NCBI RefSeq assembly: GCF_019925205.1
Contig: NC_083566.1
Location: forward strand, 7,502,001 to 7,566,000
DNA: 64,000 nucleotides
Reading direction: 5' to 3'
DNA from: Metopolophium dirhodum
Taxonomy: Eukaryota > Arthropoda > Insecta > Hemiptera > Aphididae
Shown here: one piece after another, positions 1 to 14,281 of the stretch
Layout of the letters: every line of letters begins with the position of its first letter
How positions within the stretch are numbered: the first letter of the stretch is position 1
The notes under the pieces: model-generated
Databases searched by the model: none
What the model was told of the DNA's origin: nothing
The model's input: only the letters and a program-made list of their open reading frames with translations
Position numbers and translations under genes: made by a program

Positions 1-1858
1 TATAAGGTAACTTTTTATTATTGTCCATTGTTTGATACCGTCGCATAAAAGTGCAGAAAAATAATGTGACATCGGTAAATAAGTATTGTACAATATAAAA
101 TATTATATGTTAATATTATATTATACTAACATCGGTTGCATCCGGTATACGTAAACAATAATCCGGTACATATATTCAATATTGTATGTATACTCCGCGA
201 TACCCGCCCAAGTGTTTTCATCAAAATACATACAGGCAGGTACGTCGATCGAGTGTGGGTGTGTGGTGAACTTGAACGATTGAAACCGGAGAAATCAAAT
301 CACTCGCCGAGGCATTGCAGGATTCGTGTTTTCGCGTGTCACTATTAAATTGCACTTTAGGAATCATGTGCACCGATGATTATAATAATATAGGTAGGTA
401 CGTTGTTCGAATTAAAACGGAATTTTAATAAGCATCATACAGTATTATTATAAATAGTATACTGTCTGATATAAGTGCAGTACTGGAATTGCACATGGGT
501 ACATGATATACTATAGTATATTCGCGCCGCATAAATCACGCAATATATATTATGGTTGACCGACGTTTACAATAATTACAATGATTAGTATTCGTATTCG
601 AAATAGCCGTGCAAAGGAAAAGAACATTATCGTTATAATATACCTCGGCGAGTACAACTTTGACGCACGTTGATTGGGGTACTTTTTTTCGTGTCTGTAT
701 AACACACGCTTATACATCGAAATGTAAGTATATATAGGATACCTTTGGCGTAGAGTTTTACTCTATAAAGAGTCACTCCATTACTATACTGCACGGGTAA
801 CGGGTTTACGCGTGTTTTAATCGAACCGCACTCTTATCTCGGACGTCATGACAAAACTTTACGCTATTATCTGCATCACTCCATTGGACATGTAGTGCGC
901 CATTAATCGTTACGATTTCTATTTTTTCACGCATTTATTTATTACACCTCGAGGCTGCGGTCTCTCTTATTTCATCCAGGCATATCAATAGAATATCCGT
1001 TTAGGTATATTATAGTGTATATATATTATAATATCTATATCTATATTATATATTATACAGCCATACAGGTATGTCTATATATATAAAAAAAAAAAAAATG
1101 TTTCGCTTTATAGTTGTACATAACATGTCCCATTCCAATATCCAAGTGTTAACAACTTAACGTATAATTACTAAAGAATTGATGTAAAATTATCGTAAAT
1201 TCAGTTAATTTTGTTATTTTTGTAACGTATAACTTTAATAATGAAACACTCGGAAACCCATCTCCTCCTCTCGTTCATAACTAAGACCGTGTATTTTTAT
1301 ATCATATGCATCTTATGTTTTATGTTAATTAATTTCTATTAGCCGGGAAATACTGTATTTTTGAAACCTACAAAATATTATATTCATGCATTTTAATATA
1401 ATATTATTATGGTTAACCAATATTTTTTTTAAAAACCAGTATAACTAAATCAATTATGATTTTATAAATTTTTTAACTTAATAGGTTGGTTTGATGCATC
1501 TTCTACATATTATTATAAATAAAAATAAAAATAATGTAAAAAGTCAAATTTACGTGGCAGTCACCTGCCACATTGTAAAAGTTAATTTGGAAGTGCAGAA
1601 AGGAACAACAATTGTAATTCGTTTTACCATATGGTATTATATGATATGATTATATGAATATATAAGTCAATTTGATACGATCATGAGAAAATACAATATA
1701 ATAATATGACTCTCTTGCGTTTTGATGATAGTATAAACTAAAAAATCTAAATACATAATTATTGACTTTGTAGTTTGTATACCTATTATTATTAATTAAA
1801 AGTCTTAAATAAATGTTTCATACTTTTATATCAAACATTTTATTGTTAAGCATGTTAT
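1..1858. other. AT-rich non-coding DNA
   Basis: I see no gene, RNA gene or intact mobile element here. The stretch is AT-rich with short AT palindromes (about 1010-1065) and homopolymer runs. Reading frames are short, with no recognisable domain. The word TAGGTA, frequent all over the window, occurs as a tandem pair at 391-400. Confidence 0.6.
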
Positions 1859-1869
1859 AAACTATGATA

Positions 1870-2043
1870 GGGGGACGGAGTGGCCGAGCGGACGAAGACA
1901 TATACCTACGGGTGCCCACTTGAAAATCTGCCCAAACTACACACACGTGTTTACCAACAAACAGTATCCTCCCCTACAAACAAACAAACAAACAGCTAAT
2001 GGCCATAGTTGCCATACTTAATGATCAATTAAAAAAAAAAAAA
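1870..2043 (+). mobile_element. tRNA-derived SINE, copy 1
   Basis: Begins GGGGGACGGAG followed by TGGCCGAGCGG (1881-1891), the A-box of a Ser/Leu-type tRNA, which is the 5' half of an RNA polymerase III promoter. The B-box half is not recognisable, so this copy is degenerate or internally deleted. A run of CAAA units near 1977-1992 is followed by AATGGCCATAGTTGCCA and a poly(A) tail. An 11-bp direct repeat, AAACTATGATA, flanks it (1859-1869 and 2044-2054), which is a target-site duplication made by LINE machinery. The head and tail match the minus-strand copy at 31000-31288. Mobilisation would need a LINE reverse transcriptase acting in trans. It is not a functional tRNA gene. Confidence 0.82.
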
Positions 2044-2054
2044 AAACTATGATA

Positions 2055-5000
2055 ATAGAAGCATCATAATACTTTAATTTAAGTGGTGAGATATCTATCA
2101 TTTTTGTGGTAAAAAAAAATTACTGTTAAAAAAGTTGGACAAATGACAGAACCTTACCGATAAGTTAGGTTACCTATAAGTTCGGTATTACGAAAAGCAG
2201 TAATTGCTGTATGGCCAGAGTAGACAACTGGTTATGAATTAATTAGGATTTCATTCATTACCATTATAATAATAATGATAATATTTTTTTTAAGTAATAA
2301 TGTGCTTAAAATGTATCACTAAATTTCACGAAACGTACAAAGTCGTATCATTTGAACACTTTGTAATCGTGTCAGTTTGTTATTTTTATTGACAACGTAA
2401 TAAAATCTAAAACTTTTTAGTACAATTAATTAGAAAAACTATTATGAGGTTAATGAGAAATGTTAGGTTACATAAATAAAATAGTAATAATGAAGGTCAA
2501 GCATACTAATGCGTAACTAATGAGAGCCGATGAGCGATTAGATTAATGTCGATAATTTATTTGAACGTTTGTTTAACCAAAAATCGTGTACCTATACGTA
2601 GTTTAATCCGAATTTAATTTAGTAAATTTGCAACGGGTGGTTTTATTAGTGACAAAACCATTGAAACAATAGTATATAAGTATATTACCTAATATAATCA
2701 TAAAATAGTAAAACATTAAGCACAGTTTAAAAATTAAAGTAATTCCCTATTTAAAAAAAAAAAAAAAAACGAGTAATTAATAGTTGTTATTTAAGCATCG
2801 GTCGGTAATTAATTTGTTATAAATGAAAAATAAATATTTAAATTTTTAATTCACGTTTTCCTCCTCATTCTTTGGTTTATTAAAATGGAGTTAGAAATTA
2901 AATTAATAATCTAGATGACAATGCGTGGTTGGTAATAATTGAAAAGTTAAAAACTGAACTTTCGTTTTGTGGAGCACAATCCAAACAGATAAAGTTAAGA
3001 AAAAGGTAATTCAAATGAACATTGAACTTAACCAATTCAAATTCTAAAAGCTGGTGTAAAACCGTAAAATAACGATAGCATTATTAAAAAACTATTTAAA
3101 TATATGTTTATATTATTTTATATAAAATTTTAAAAATATTTATTTTTTGAAATAAGTATTGAGCATTTGTTAAAATATATAGTAATAAATACCTATTAAT
3201 ATATGACTATATAAGTCACTAACCTTGTATTTAAAAGCCTTCAAACCTCAAGCTACAATTCAATGATTTAAATAAATCTAAAAAAATGTCCGTTCTTAAA
3301 ATATATAATGTCAATAATAATTTTAGATATACAGAGATTTTAGATTTTTTAAATTATTTATTGCATGCGTTGATTGTATTTTAAATATTTAGATGTATCA
3401 GTTATCAGGTACCTACGTACTAGAATTAGAAAGTAATGGTTTTAAATTTTTAATGTTATAGATTTCACACATTGGTTATATTTATGAATGTACATTTTAA
3501 TATATATTGAAGTTTATAATTCAATTAACTATTTTCACTCACCATTTTTTTTTTTTTTTTGTGGGCAATAGTCAATATGTGAATAAACTAAAAATATGTT
3601 TATTCATTCACAAAAATATGTGTATTGGTTTTCCGAAATCAAAGTTTTGATTCCTTATAATAATGCTGTTTATATATTAATAATTGTAAGAATTTTATGC
3701 TTTTACAGACCACTAAGGATAACTATATGTAGACAATTTTTAGTAGGTTGAGGAGAATGGAAAATAATAAAATAAATATTATAGTGCTATTGGGAACTAA
3801 TGCATTAACATATTATTATTGTGTAGCATTGTGCATAGTTTCAAGTTTCTTTTTAAATTTAAAATCACTGTTAACAGTCCATACATGTTGACTGGTAACA
3901 TCGCTCTTGTAAACGTTTCACAAAATAACTTTAATTTTAATATTAAAATATATACACCTAGTTTGAGTATTTTGGATTATTTTACACTCAATCTAACCAA
4001 AAATCTCGTCAAAAATCGTAATTTAATATATTTTTTTTTCGTTTGTAATGTGTTAAGAAATTATTACGCATGCTCCCCGGGAATAATTCAAAGGATATAA
4101 TCACTTGGAGCCATTTTTTATACTGCGATGACTTGTGTAATTTAATAAATTAAATATAGTGTTATACGCCTATACCTCAAATCGTCATAATTTTATAGAA
4201 ACATCGGTGACCGCCGATCGGTATTACAGGTAGGTATACCCAGCGATCGGTATGTCCCCCCACCCCCCCACAACAACAACCCCTATCACCTTTCGCTACT
4301 ACCACCCCTGTAGCCTAGTTTAAACATCACAAATAATGAGAGAGGGACACGAATTGTAACCACAGTATATTATACATAATATAGATGCAACGAATATCAT
4401 ACAGCCGGCATAGTAGTTTAACACATCGATATACACCGAGTTGGCCTACAACTTATCGCACATAATAATACAATATAGGTATAGGATATAACTCGATGCA
4501 GCTCAATAACATAATATAGGTACTAGACGCTAGTACAACAATAGGCACGTGTTTTTTTTTCTTTTCTGCGTATTTGTGCGACGACGTACGGCCCCACAAC
4601 GCGTAATAATATAGCAATGGTGTATCGTAATATCACGATAACAGTAAGAAATGAACGCAAAAAAAATCGACTGGCCATTTACGCGCACACAAACGTATTA
4701 CAACCCGTCAGCAACACTCTCGTCCTGCACCGGTCGTCGTAATAATAACGTACGCGTGCGGGTCAATTTAATCGGAAACGTCACGATGTATCAACCTCCA
4801 CCTACACAATGGCACTGCATGGTAAATACTAAATAGTCCGTCAAACCTTCTGCGCCCAGCACGAGCTATTCATTATACACAATAATAATAATAATAATAA
4901 TAATTGTATGTGCGCATACGAAGACGTCGTCGGCTGTGGAATCCCCTGGCTGCATAACGACTTGGGCCGGCCACTTTTAGGACGCGCACGTTCACCGCGT

Positions 5001-6521
5001 GGTGACTTCGTTCCGTCCGTGCACTACTTCTCATACACAGCTGTTATAATATTGTACAGGTTGACCGCGGGTAGAAGTAAGTTTCCCACCCCCCTCCCAA
5101 CCATTATCGCCAGAACTGTCCGAGAGAGTCACACGAAGACCCGACCGTTTTTCTTTCGCCGCTCGCATCACTATAATATTGTTGTGACCATATAATAACA
5201 CTGTACACTGCACTGCACTGCACTCTCAATGTGCGTGTGGTGATTACGCATTGGGTGGGGAGGGGGATGTGTTATTAGAGTTGATGTTGGATGCGTGGGT
5301 GTACACCCTAGAAGTATACTGTGGCATATAATGTCGTAATTATTGTTATGCTGTTTATACGCCGCGGGAAAAGTGTCCAAGTGGCTATAGGTATATACTA
5401 TAATATATCAGAAAATATTGTAATCGTTTACTGTGGCGAATTCAATACGAATAGGTAATTAATATAATATAGTAATCTTTTAATAATTAATACACATTTT
5501 AGATAGACGTATTATACATAATACGATGGTTCAATAATAAATTAACAGAACGCTTGAAACGGGTTGAACATTTTGTAAATCTATTTTTTCTATTGTAAAT
5601 CACATATTTAAGTATGAATGTCAAATAAACATAATCCAATGTCACACATAAATAAATATATCAATCTTTTCCATAATAAATATTGTTTTGACGTCTTCAC
5701 TTTCCGTCTCTTAAAAAAAAAAAAAAAAATCACCCCCTCAATTGTAGTAAAACGCCGAAATATAAGCTTTAGGTTTTATTTGCCCGATGATTTTATAATC
5801 TAGAAGGGTAAACATCTGACTTTCAAAAGGGGGGAATTGAAGTGGAAAAAAAATGTTAAATCGAATGGGGTTTATACATTATAAGGCTGGATGTTTGCAA
5901 TATTTTAACAGGTAGGACATAATATAGGTATAGGTACCAAAAAGTAACTACCGCCATTATATTTTTAGTTATCACTTGTTAAAAATTATTTTAATACCTA
6001 AATTCTTAGCGAGTTTTAACGAGGTATTTTTATCCACAACATTGTTCTAAATTCTTATAATTTGTTAAGACACAATCAAAACATATTATTGAGCAATATT
6101 TTTACAACTTGATACAATCATTTATGAAAGTATCATAAAGAGATTTAATTGTAATTTTGGTTTTTCCTTATATTTCAGTCGAATACACTTATTTTAAATT
6201 AATGTCAAAACCAGATTACAATTGCATATAGCTATATACACAATATATACATTTATAACTAATCTCACCTAAGGAATAAGCATACGCGCATTGATTTATT
6301 CGAAACTTAATTTATTCAAAGAGAAAAAAAAGTTTAAAAGTCGGTATTGCAGTAAGACTTTGAAATATTAGACAAATTTACGCCAAACGTATTTTTTTCT
6401 TAAATTTATTAATTTGAATAATTATTATACTTTGAAAAATAAAATTGAATTCTCTACAATATTAAAATAGAACATATTTAGGTATTTTAATATATTATAA
6501 TGATTTGATTCGTTTGGTATA
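2055..6521. other. Non-coding DNA with weak GC-enriched stretch
   Basis: Mostly AT-rich with no recognised gene. From about 4200 to 5400 the base composition is less AT-biased, with many CpGs and (CA)- and (CCAC)-like words. This could be a promoter or untranslated-exon region, but no TATA box, splice pair or conserved protein is convincing. Reading frames of up to 95 codons there are low in complexity and overlap on both strands. Confidence 0.5.
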
Positions 6522-7267
6522 CAGGGTGATTCACCACCCCTTTTCTTCATTAATATAGTTATTTAAAATATGATTTTTCGAATATTTAAATATACCAACT
6601 TAAAGACCATATTTTTAAATTCTTGAGATTTTTCGTGCTACTTTAGGAGTGTACTGTGGAGTTACGAACTTCTATTTTTCAAATAATAATCTCCATTTCT
6701 ACTATAAATTATTTAGCATATCATTTTTCCGAAAATATGAAGTTTTATACACAATAAAAGTTTTTGAGTTGTTAAATAACTTTGTGTACTAAGTATAATA
6801 TCATAGGTCCTGATAGAGGGTTTGGAATATATGATAGCCAAGGCGTTAGGCGAAATGAAAATGTTGGCACTTTTTTTAATATGACCGTTTATAATTTCAA
6901 AAATATTTCAAGCATAATATTCGATAATAGTATAATATATCTATTTTATATTTTTATAAAACCATTTTTTAGTATAATTATTTAAACAACTGAAAACACT
7001 TGTTTGAATTTTGAATTAGAAACATCAAGATTTTCAAAATAATTTTCATCTTTATAATTATTTACAATAAAAAAGTAGGATCCTCACTTATATTCAGAAA
7101 TTTGTATCACTACAGGACACTCCTTAAGTATTATTGTACAAAAAAACTCAAGTATTTAAAAAATCTGGTCTTTAATTAATATATTTAAAAATTACAAAAA
7201 TCAGTATTTTAATAAATTCATTATTAAAGGTAAAATAGGGGGTGGACATGCTTGACGAATCACCCTA
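6522..7267. mobile_element. TA-flanked MITE, copy A (AGGGTGATTC family)
   Basis: A 746-bp element with 10-bp perfect terminal inverted repeats: AGGGTGATTC at 6523-6532 and its complement GAATCACCCT at 7257-7266. TA dinucleotides flank both ends, as expected for Tc1/mariner-type insertion. No transposase frame is present, so it is non-autonomous. Internal stretches (for example TTTGTATCACT near 7104, and GAGATTTTTCGTGCTAC near 6626) align with the element at 44651-45444, which shows it is a family. Confidence 0.75.
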
Positions 7268-7975
7268 TATATTTATATTTAAACCTTATACACAGAGGTA
7301 AGTTTTTACATTTTAGTTATTCGTAAAAAACCTGTTATATTTTTTTTTATATATATTTCTCATACTATGAATCATGAATATGAATGAAAAAAATAAATAT
7401 TTTTTTATATTAATTTCAAATTTGATACTTTTATTTCCCATACTCCGAACGTGGCACGAATTTAATATTTTAGTATTGCATTCGCTCTTGATAAATTAAA
7501 GTCTCTAAACTCATTAAGATAATTAAAAAAATACTTATTTAAATAAAAACAAACATTATAACCCAATTGCCTTTGGGTTCTCTGATCCATATACGTTAAA
7601 TGTGTCATTTTACGCTTTAATCGTTGGTGGCTGTTGTTACGTTTAACGATGTAAATTTGGACATTTGACTTTTATGAAAACGGTCCTCGTTTACGTCCCT
7701 TAAAATCGCAATAAGTTTAACCGTTATGACTACCCTTATAGCAGCCGGTGGACTGGTGCGTAGGTTTGAGGGTGGGGTAAATAGAGAACGAGGAAGAGAC
7801 GGGTAAAGCCGTTTTTCTTCTAAAAAACAAAAGGAAACTTAAAACCGCTTGTTATCGTATTATATCGTTATTATTACTATATTCCCGCGTACAGCCCGAA
7901 GGCGAATGGTTTATTAAGACCTGGCAAAAACTTTACTGCGTTCATGTGAAGAAAATAAAATGAAATAAGAAAAAA
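7268..7975. other. AT-rich spacer
   Basis: AT-rich DNA between the MITE and the GC-richer island. No gene or element is recognised. Confidence 0.5.
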
Positions 7976-8910
7976 AAAAGTTCTAAATGAACCCTCCGCA
8001 GTCGTTTTCCGTTCTCCGCGGATCGCTCCGCCACGCCACCATCCACCGTCGCCAGGCATTACAAAATAATTCCCCTACTCCACCTTGACGAGAAAATATT
8101 CTCTCCCCGGGCCAGGCTTTTTTAATCGATTTCATTTGCGCGCATGTGAGACTTTGCCCGAACGAGGGCCGCTGCCGATGTGGCACGGCGACGGAGGCGG
8201 TGGCGGCGGTGTTGGCGATGGAATGAGTGGCAGTGACGATGGTGGAGGTGGTGGCGGCGGTGGTGGTAGCAGGGTTGGCGGGGTGGTGGCGGTGAACGTG
8301 TGCGCTAGTTATGAGTGGGAGGGAAAGGGAGAGGGAGAAAAAACGCTCATCCAAGACGAGTATAATGAAGGAAAGGAATTATGCAAGGAAATAAAAAAAA
8401 AAAGCCGAGAGAGAAAGAAGTTTTAAAAGCACATGTCTTCGTCTACGGTCGCTGGGTAGGTTTGCATGGTATAGTGGCGTGGGGGAGGGGATTAGCCTAT
8501 ATTAACAATAATGTATGTAACGGACTTGGGGGACCCCTTTTGTCTCAGCCCTAATGTTTTTTCTCATCTCTCTCACTCTCTCCCTTTCACCCTCACTCTC
8601 TCACGCACACACACTATTTCTCTCTCTCTCTTTGGTCTTCTTTCCTTTTTTTTCTTTACACTTTTGCTCCCACCTTGTCTAACGTAGCAGTGTGTTTTTA
8701 TTATTATTTATTTATTTATTTTTTAGCAACGGTGGCGGTGCTTTTTTTGTCTTGGCGAGCTGTCGTCCTTGCCATCACTCCGTCGCCAGTCATTAAGAAC
8801 TCGATGAGAACGGCATGTGGAATCTTGAAGAATGTGCAGTGGGCTTATATAATGACCTGCTGCTACTACCCACCACCGACCATAACCATCGTCTTATGGT
8901 ACGGATGATT
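7976..8910. other. GC- and CT-rich island
   Basis: This block differs sharply from its AT-rich surroundings. It has GGC/GGT codon-like repeats (about 8186-8295), a GA-rich tract (about 8315-8425) and a long CT-rich tract (about 8560-8650). Frames are open on both strands only because of the simple repeats (poly-Gly on plus, Ala/Thr-rich on minus). The composition would suit a promoter or 5' untranslated exon, but I can name no gene and see no convincing splice pair. Confidence 0.45.
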
Positions 8911-11900
8911 TATTCGGAACCAGAATAATAATGATAATAATAATATCGACTGAAATGTTAAAGCAAATAAGGAAAAATCGTCCGAGGACAATGAATAAAA
9001 ACGACCCCCTGCGTTAAGCTTTTATTTTTCTGAGTAGGTACACGTTTTTGGTATGAAGTTAACAAAAACCATCTCACCGAGTTTACCTCGAAATGTATTT
9101 GTAATATACCAGTTTTTATCCATCTATATGGTAGATTTTAAAGTTAAAAAATAAAAACCACTCTAATATGTATATAAATAAAGATATAGATTTTATAATA
9201 TATATGATGACTTCAACACTATTTATGTGGGTCTAAAAATGTAATTCTACCATTATAATATTATTTTCTGCTTTAATAACCTCAAGTCACATAAAAATAA
9301 AAATAATGTCTTACTTACATAATATGTCAACAAGTTATGATATGATTTTAAAACTATATAAGACATGATGTAGGTTAATAATACTACATTAATTATTATT
9401 TAAGAATTAGATTTAAAATAATTTAAAGTTGACATTTTTCTGCATATTTTATAACATACTAAATTTTAAAGTCTAGTGTGATACAAAGCATGCATTTCCA
9501 TATCCACTAAATAATTATTTTACCTATTTTGTTGTTGCTTAGATATTATTATAATTTTGTTCGTGATTACACTTTGACCTTCATTTCGCGGCAACACGAA
9601 AATCATTACACACACCCCACGTATTTCAATAACATGTAAAACAAATGTCGAAATAATTCAAGCTAGTAGCTACTGAGTACTGAGTGAAAAACATAATAAA
9701 TTAAAATTGTGTTTCACGATCGGAACTATTCGTATGTAACTATGTGAAAATTGAACTCACATTATTTTACCTAATTGTATTGTAGTAATGTAGTATTAAA
9801 CTGCAAACTATATCGAAATTCTTCTTAAAATATTTTAAATATTTTAAATATTTTACCTAACTTAATATCAATCTAACATTCAAACGAATATTTGTTACCT
9901 ACATTAGCTATGTTGATAAATAATTAGGAATTACATTTGTTAATAATCTGAACCAGCCTAAATTATTTGAATTAAAATAATAATCACATTTCTTACAAAG
10001 CTTTACTATGATAATTGTATAGACAAAATTTGAATCAATTGTATTGTGTTCTGCTAAAAAAAATATTTGATATAATTGATATGTTTACGCCACATAATTA
10101 TTTACAATAGTATAACATCAGGATATAATACAATTTACTATATTTATCTATATCAAATAAAATATACACTGACCTATTTTTAGCATTCATCGACATACAT
10201 GAGACATTTTTTTAGCTAACGTTTACAGCCTTTTTTAGTTTTTGAAAATTTTTAAGTATAATGTAAGGATAGTGGCATTATTTTTCTAGGGGATATGTAT
10301 TTATCCGGAACTTGATAACTTGAAGCGGCCAGAGCCCCTTTCCCCTCTCGACGTTGCCTTAAAATTATGAAAATTTATCGAACTCAAAACAAGTTGCAAA
10401 AATTATATAATATTTTAACCCATTACTCTAGAGATTAAACAATAACCATGTTATCAAAATATAATATAATGGCTGATTGATTTTACACTCTCATTGGGTA
10501 TACATTTATTTAGTAAGTAGGTATAGTTTTTATAATTTTAACGTTGTGCTATTACAAATATAAATTCTATTATATAATACGAGGTATTAAAATATTATTA
10601 ATTATTACCGTATTATTTATATTATTTATACATTGGTGCCCATAGTGATAAATTCTATTAACATCTATAATACAAATTCCAACTTTCTAATTTTTATCCA
10701 TGGGTGAATAAGTATTAAAAATCATCCATATATGTATTTTAAATTTCCACTTAAATTAATTAATTTTTTTCGTTAACTTTTTTAATGTATGATCAATGTC
10801 TTGCCCTTTTTAATTTCTGGTCGTGTATTATGTTGGATAATATTCAAGGCAAGTATTATAATAAATCACAATTAAGTAAACATTAATACTTAAATGATCT
10901 TAAAACTCAAAGTTATGTTCTTAAATTATTTTAGGATAAACAAATTTATATTTTCAAAACTGTATTGAGTTGATTTCATTTATGAAATAGTTTATTGTTG
11001 TGCTATGTATGGTGTACATATATATTTTTTATTATAATTAAGTTTAGTCATAAAAACAGTTAAACAAAGTATTACTATATGCGTATTTTTTTTTTATAAT
11101 TCTTACATTATTATTTATTTTTATTTGTTACTAAAAGTGTGTTTCGGTATCCTTGACAAATGTCCTTTTCTTTGTAATATGTTATTGTTCCTCCTAGATA
11201 AAAATAAGGGGTTGATTGAAAAATGTTTTTTGTACGAGGTTACTCAAAAGTCAAAAGTTATGATGACAGCCCCCTCGTCAAGAAGGGTGGCAACAGGTGG
11301 ATATCTAGGGATGGTAAATAAAACTATATAAACGCTGAATAGGTTCTGAATACTAAATTGTCAACTGTAACATTGTTTGGCATTCTTTTATTTCCACTTT
11401 TCTATTAAATATTTTTAAAATAATAACGTATGCTTAAATCAAATAAAGAATTAATGTCATCGGGCTCGTATTTTCCTATATAAACGCATTAATTAAAATT
11501 ATTAAAATTATTGTTTTAATATCTGATTCAAATATTTCTCACACATTTTATACGGCTTTTAAATACAAGATGTAATAGGCCATACATATAAGTTAAATTT
11601 AAAATAGTTTTTAAAATAAATAATGTAAAATCTAATGACAACGATTTTTTTGCTCAAAATTGTTCTATACCCAGTGATTTTCTATATATATAGTTCTATA
11701 CCTTATTTTTATTTGTTCAAATGTTCATTGTTTTAATTATTATAAAATATAAATAATAAGATTTTAAATATTGTATACACTTTACAGTAATATACCTAAC
11801 ATAATAATCTATTAATATGTAATACTAAACACGTGTCGCAAATAGGGTTATCTTGTAAAGTCAAAGTAAAATTACCTATTGTATTGTATCAATGGCATTA

Positions 11901-14279
11901 ATAACGACTCTTGACTATATAATGAATATGTTTATGCATATCATTAGTTTAATCGTATATATGTTTAAAAAATGTTTGATAAAACAGTTATAATTATGAA
12001 TAATATTATTCTATGGTTAAATTGTATTCAAGTATGTCAAGACTTTAAAAGCATTAATTAAAATTTCAAATTCTATTCCCGTTTATAATATTAATTTCAG
12101 AAGAAGAAAAAAAACGATAAATGCTCTATTAATTATAAATTATTACTTTATTATTATTAAATTATAATATTTTGAATAAAAGTACGCAATAATATGACGA
12201 AGATGAAGATACTGGGATAATGTATACCAACAAATATTTACATAAATATAAGCAGTAGGTATCTTTATTTTATAGTGTATTTTACTCATCACCACAGGGT
12301 TTAAGAATTAAATTCAATTATATTATAAGCTCAATAGAATAACTTAAATATTATAAAGATAATAATATAATTTTAAAATACGTATCATGAAACTTTTACT
12401 ACGATAACATTTTTTTTTAAAGAAATAAATTGACTGTTGAGTTATAATATATTAAGTTCTTGCAGTCAACTTGACTACTAAAAATGTATTTTATAGTTCT
12501 TGAAACTTCGACAGTAATAATGAGTAAGTAATTGGTGATCAAAACCATACCAAATGTGTATGATTAATTAATAAAATTATGTGGAAATACAAAAAATAAA
12601 GTAAAAAACTGAAATAAGGAAACGAAAAATGATAATTATTTTAATATATAATATGATGTATAACTAACTGTTATATAAATAGATAAATAAGTACAAAATA
12701 AAATATATATGTAGCACTGGTTAAAACATGAATGTATAAGTTAATTCATAAAATTAATTAAGATAAGTATAAATATAGTAATGTACGTAGTGTATCGTAG
12801 TGTAAATCGTATTTAGTATAGATAACCTTTACATGGATCAATTTATTGTACTTAACTCTTACTCTACTAAGTACTACAATGTCTGAAATTTGAATAACAC
12901 CATAGTTATACAATTATTGTGACTCCTGTGAATATGATCGAGGTATTCAATAAAATTAGGTTTGAAAATAAATACATTAATTATTAATTTTATATTTCCA
13001 AATAATCATTCAAAATTAACTTTATAATGTAAGCTATGATTTAAATATTAAATTATAATACTCATTACCATATTATAAAAATAAAATAACTGGAATATCT
13101 ATGGTTTTACACAAAATAAATATTTTGAAACTAAAAAACTAGTATAATACACATAGGTTTCAATTTTAAATAATAGTTGTATATGCACAATATTATTTAA
13201 ATAATATAGATTTTCGTAATTTATAAAATATGTAGGTACAGTGGATTGTACGATTTTAAAACTTTTGTAGTAGTTAACACAATAATATTACATTACATAA
13301 TAATGGCCAAACAAACAAATAAAAATAATATTTCTATAGTTCTAGATTAAAATATGAAATAAAATGTTATCCTTTTATCTATTATAGGTACCTCAAAAAT
13401 TTAAGTACGCGTAATTAACTATGTAACGTTAATTACCCAAATAAACATGATTATAACCACAGGATATAATATGATAAACGATAAAGTGACATTTTCGTTT
13501 TAAACATATAGATACTTTGTTCCGTCATCCAACAGTTTTTACTACTGATTCTTTAGGATCACAACAACTTTAAAGCTTTTTTATACTCAATCAAAACATT
13601 CAAAACATAAACACTTAAAATTCTAGGGCGTAACTTGTTGTAGTAAAAAATAATAATAACATTATAGCAAATATTATATAAATTAACAGAAAACCTACTC
13701 TTAGTTTATTAATATTATAAGTGAACTAGGTGTATAATAACGATAGAATATAAAGTGCAATTATTTAAAACTTTTAACTAATAGGTTGGTAATTAAATCA
13801 ATATTTTATAGAAATGTAAGGCGGCTTAAATATAATGAATAATTATTTTTTTCACATCCAGTCTAATGTTATAAATTATATAACGCAATATTTTTAAAGC
13901 AAAAATTCAGTTTTTTTTCGTGTATAAATTTAAATGCCATTATAAAAACTTTATTATTCAAAAGTTAATTAATGTAACTTTTAACTTGTACGAATAGTAT
14001 ACCTACGAAACGACTTATACACTAAAAAATTAATGCATTTTGTTCGAACGATAATAAATCTAAAATCAGCATTACATAATATTATTATTTTAAATACTTA
14101 CCCATATAAGTTACGTTATGCGTTATGTCAAATTCCTATTGTCTATTATGCAATTAATATTAACATGTGCATTATAGTTAGATATGACTGAACTAATAGT
14201 TTTTTTTACTAAAACCTTTGCAAATTATTATAACTACATAAATACATAATCGATGATATTAGACCTATATAGTAATGTG
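8911..14279. other. Long AT-rich non-coding stretch
   Basis: More than 5 kb with no recognised gene. Contents are simple: a 9-bp tandem AAATATTTT repeat (about 9826-9855), poly(A/T) runs and scattered TAGGTA words. One 68-codon plus-strand frame at 11125-11331 sits in a slightly GC-richer patch but matches nothing I know. Confidence 0.55.
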
Positions 14280-14281
14280 TA

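Noticed and set aside
1881..1950. Functional tRNA gene
   Set aside because: It has only an A-box, no cloverleaf arms and no B-box, and it is part of a SINE with a target duplication.
7983..8426. 113- and 123-codon frames in the 8-kb island
   Set aside because: They are open because of GGC/GGT and GA repeats, overlap on both strands and contain no domain.
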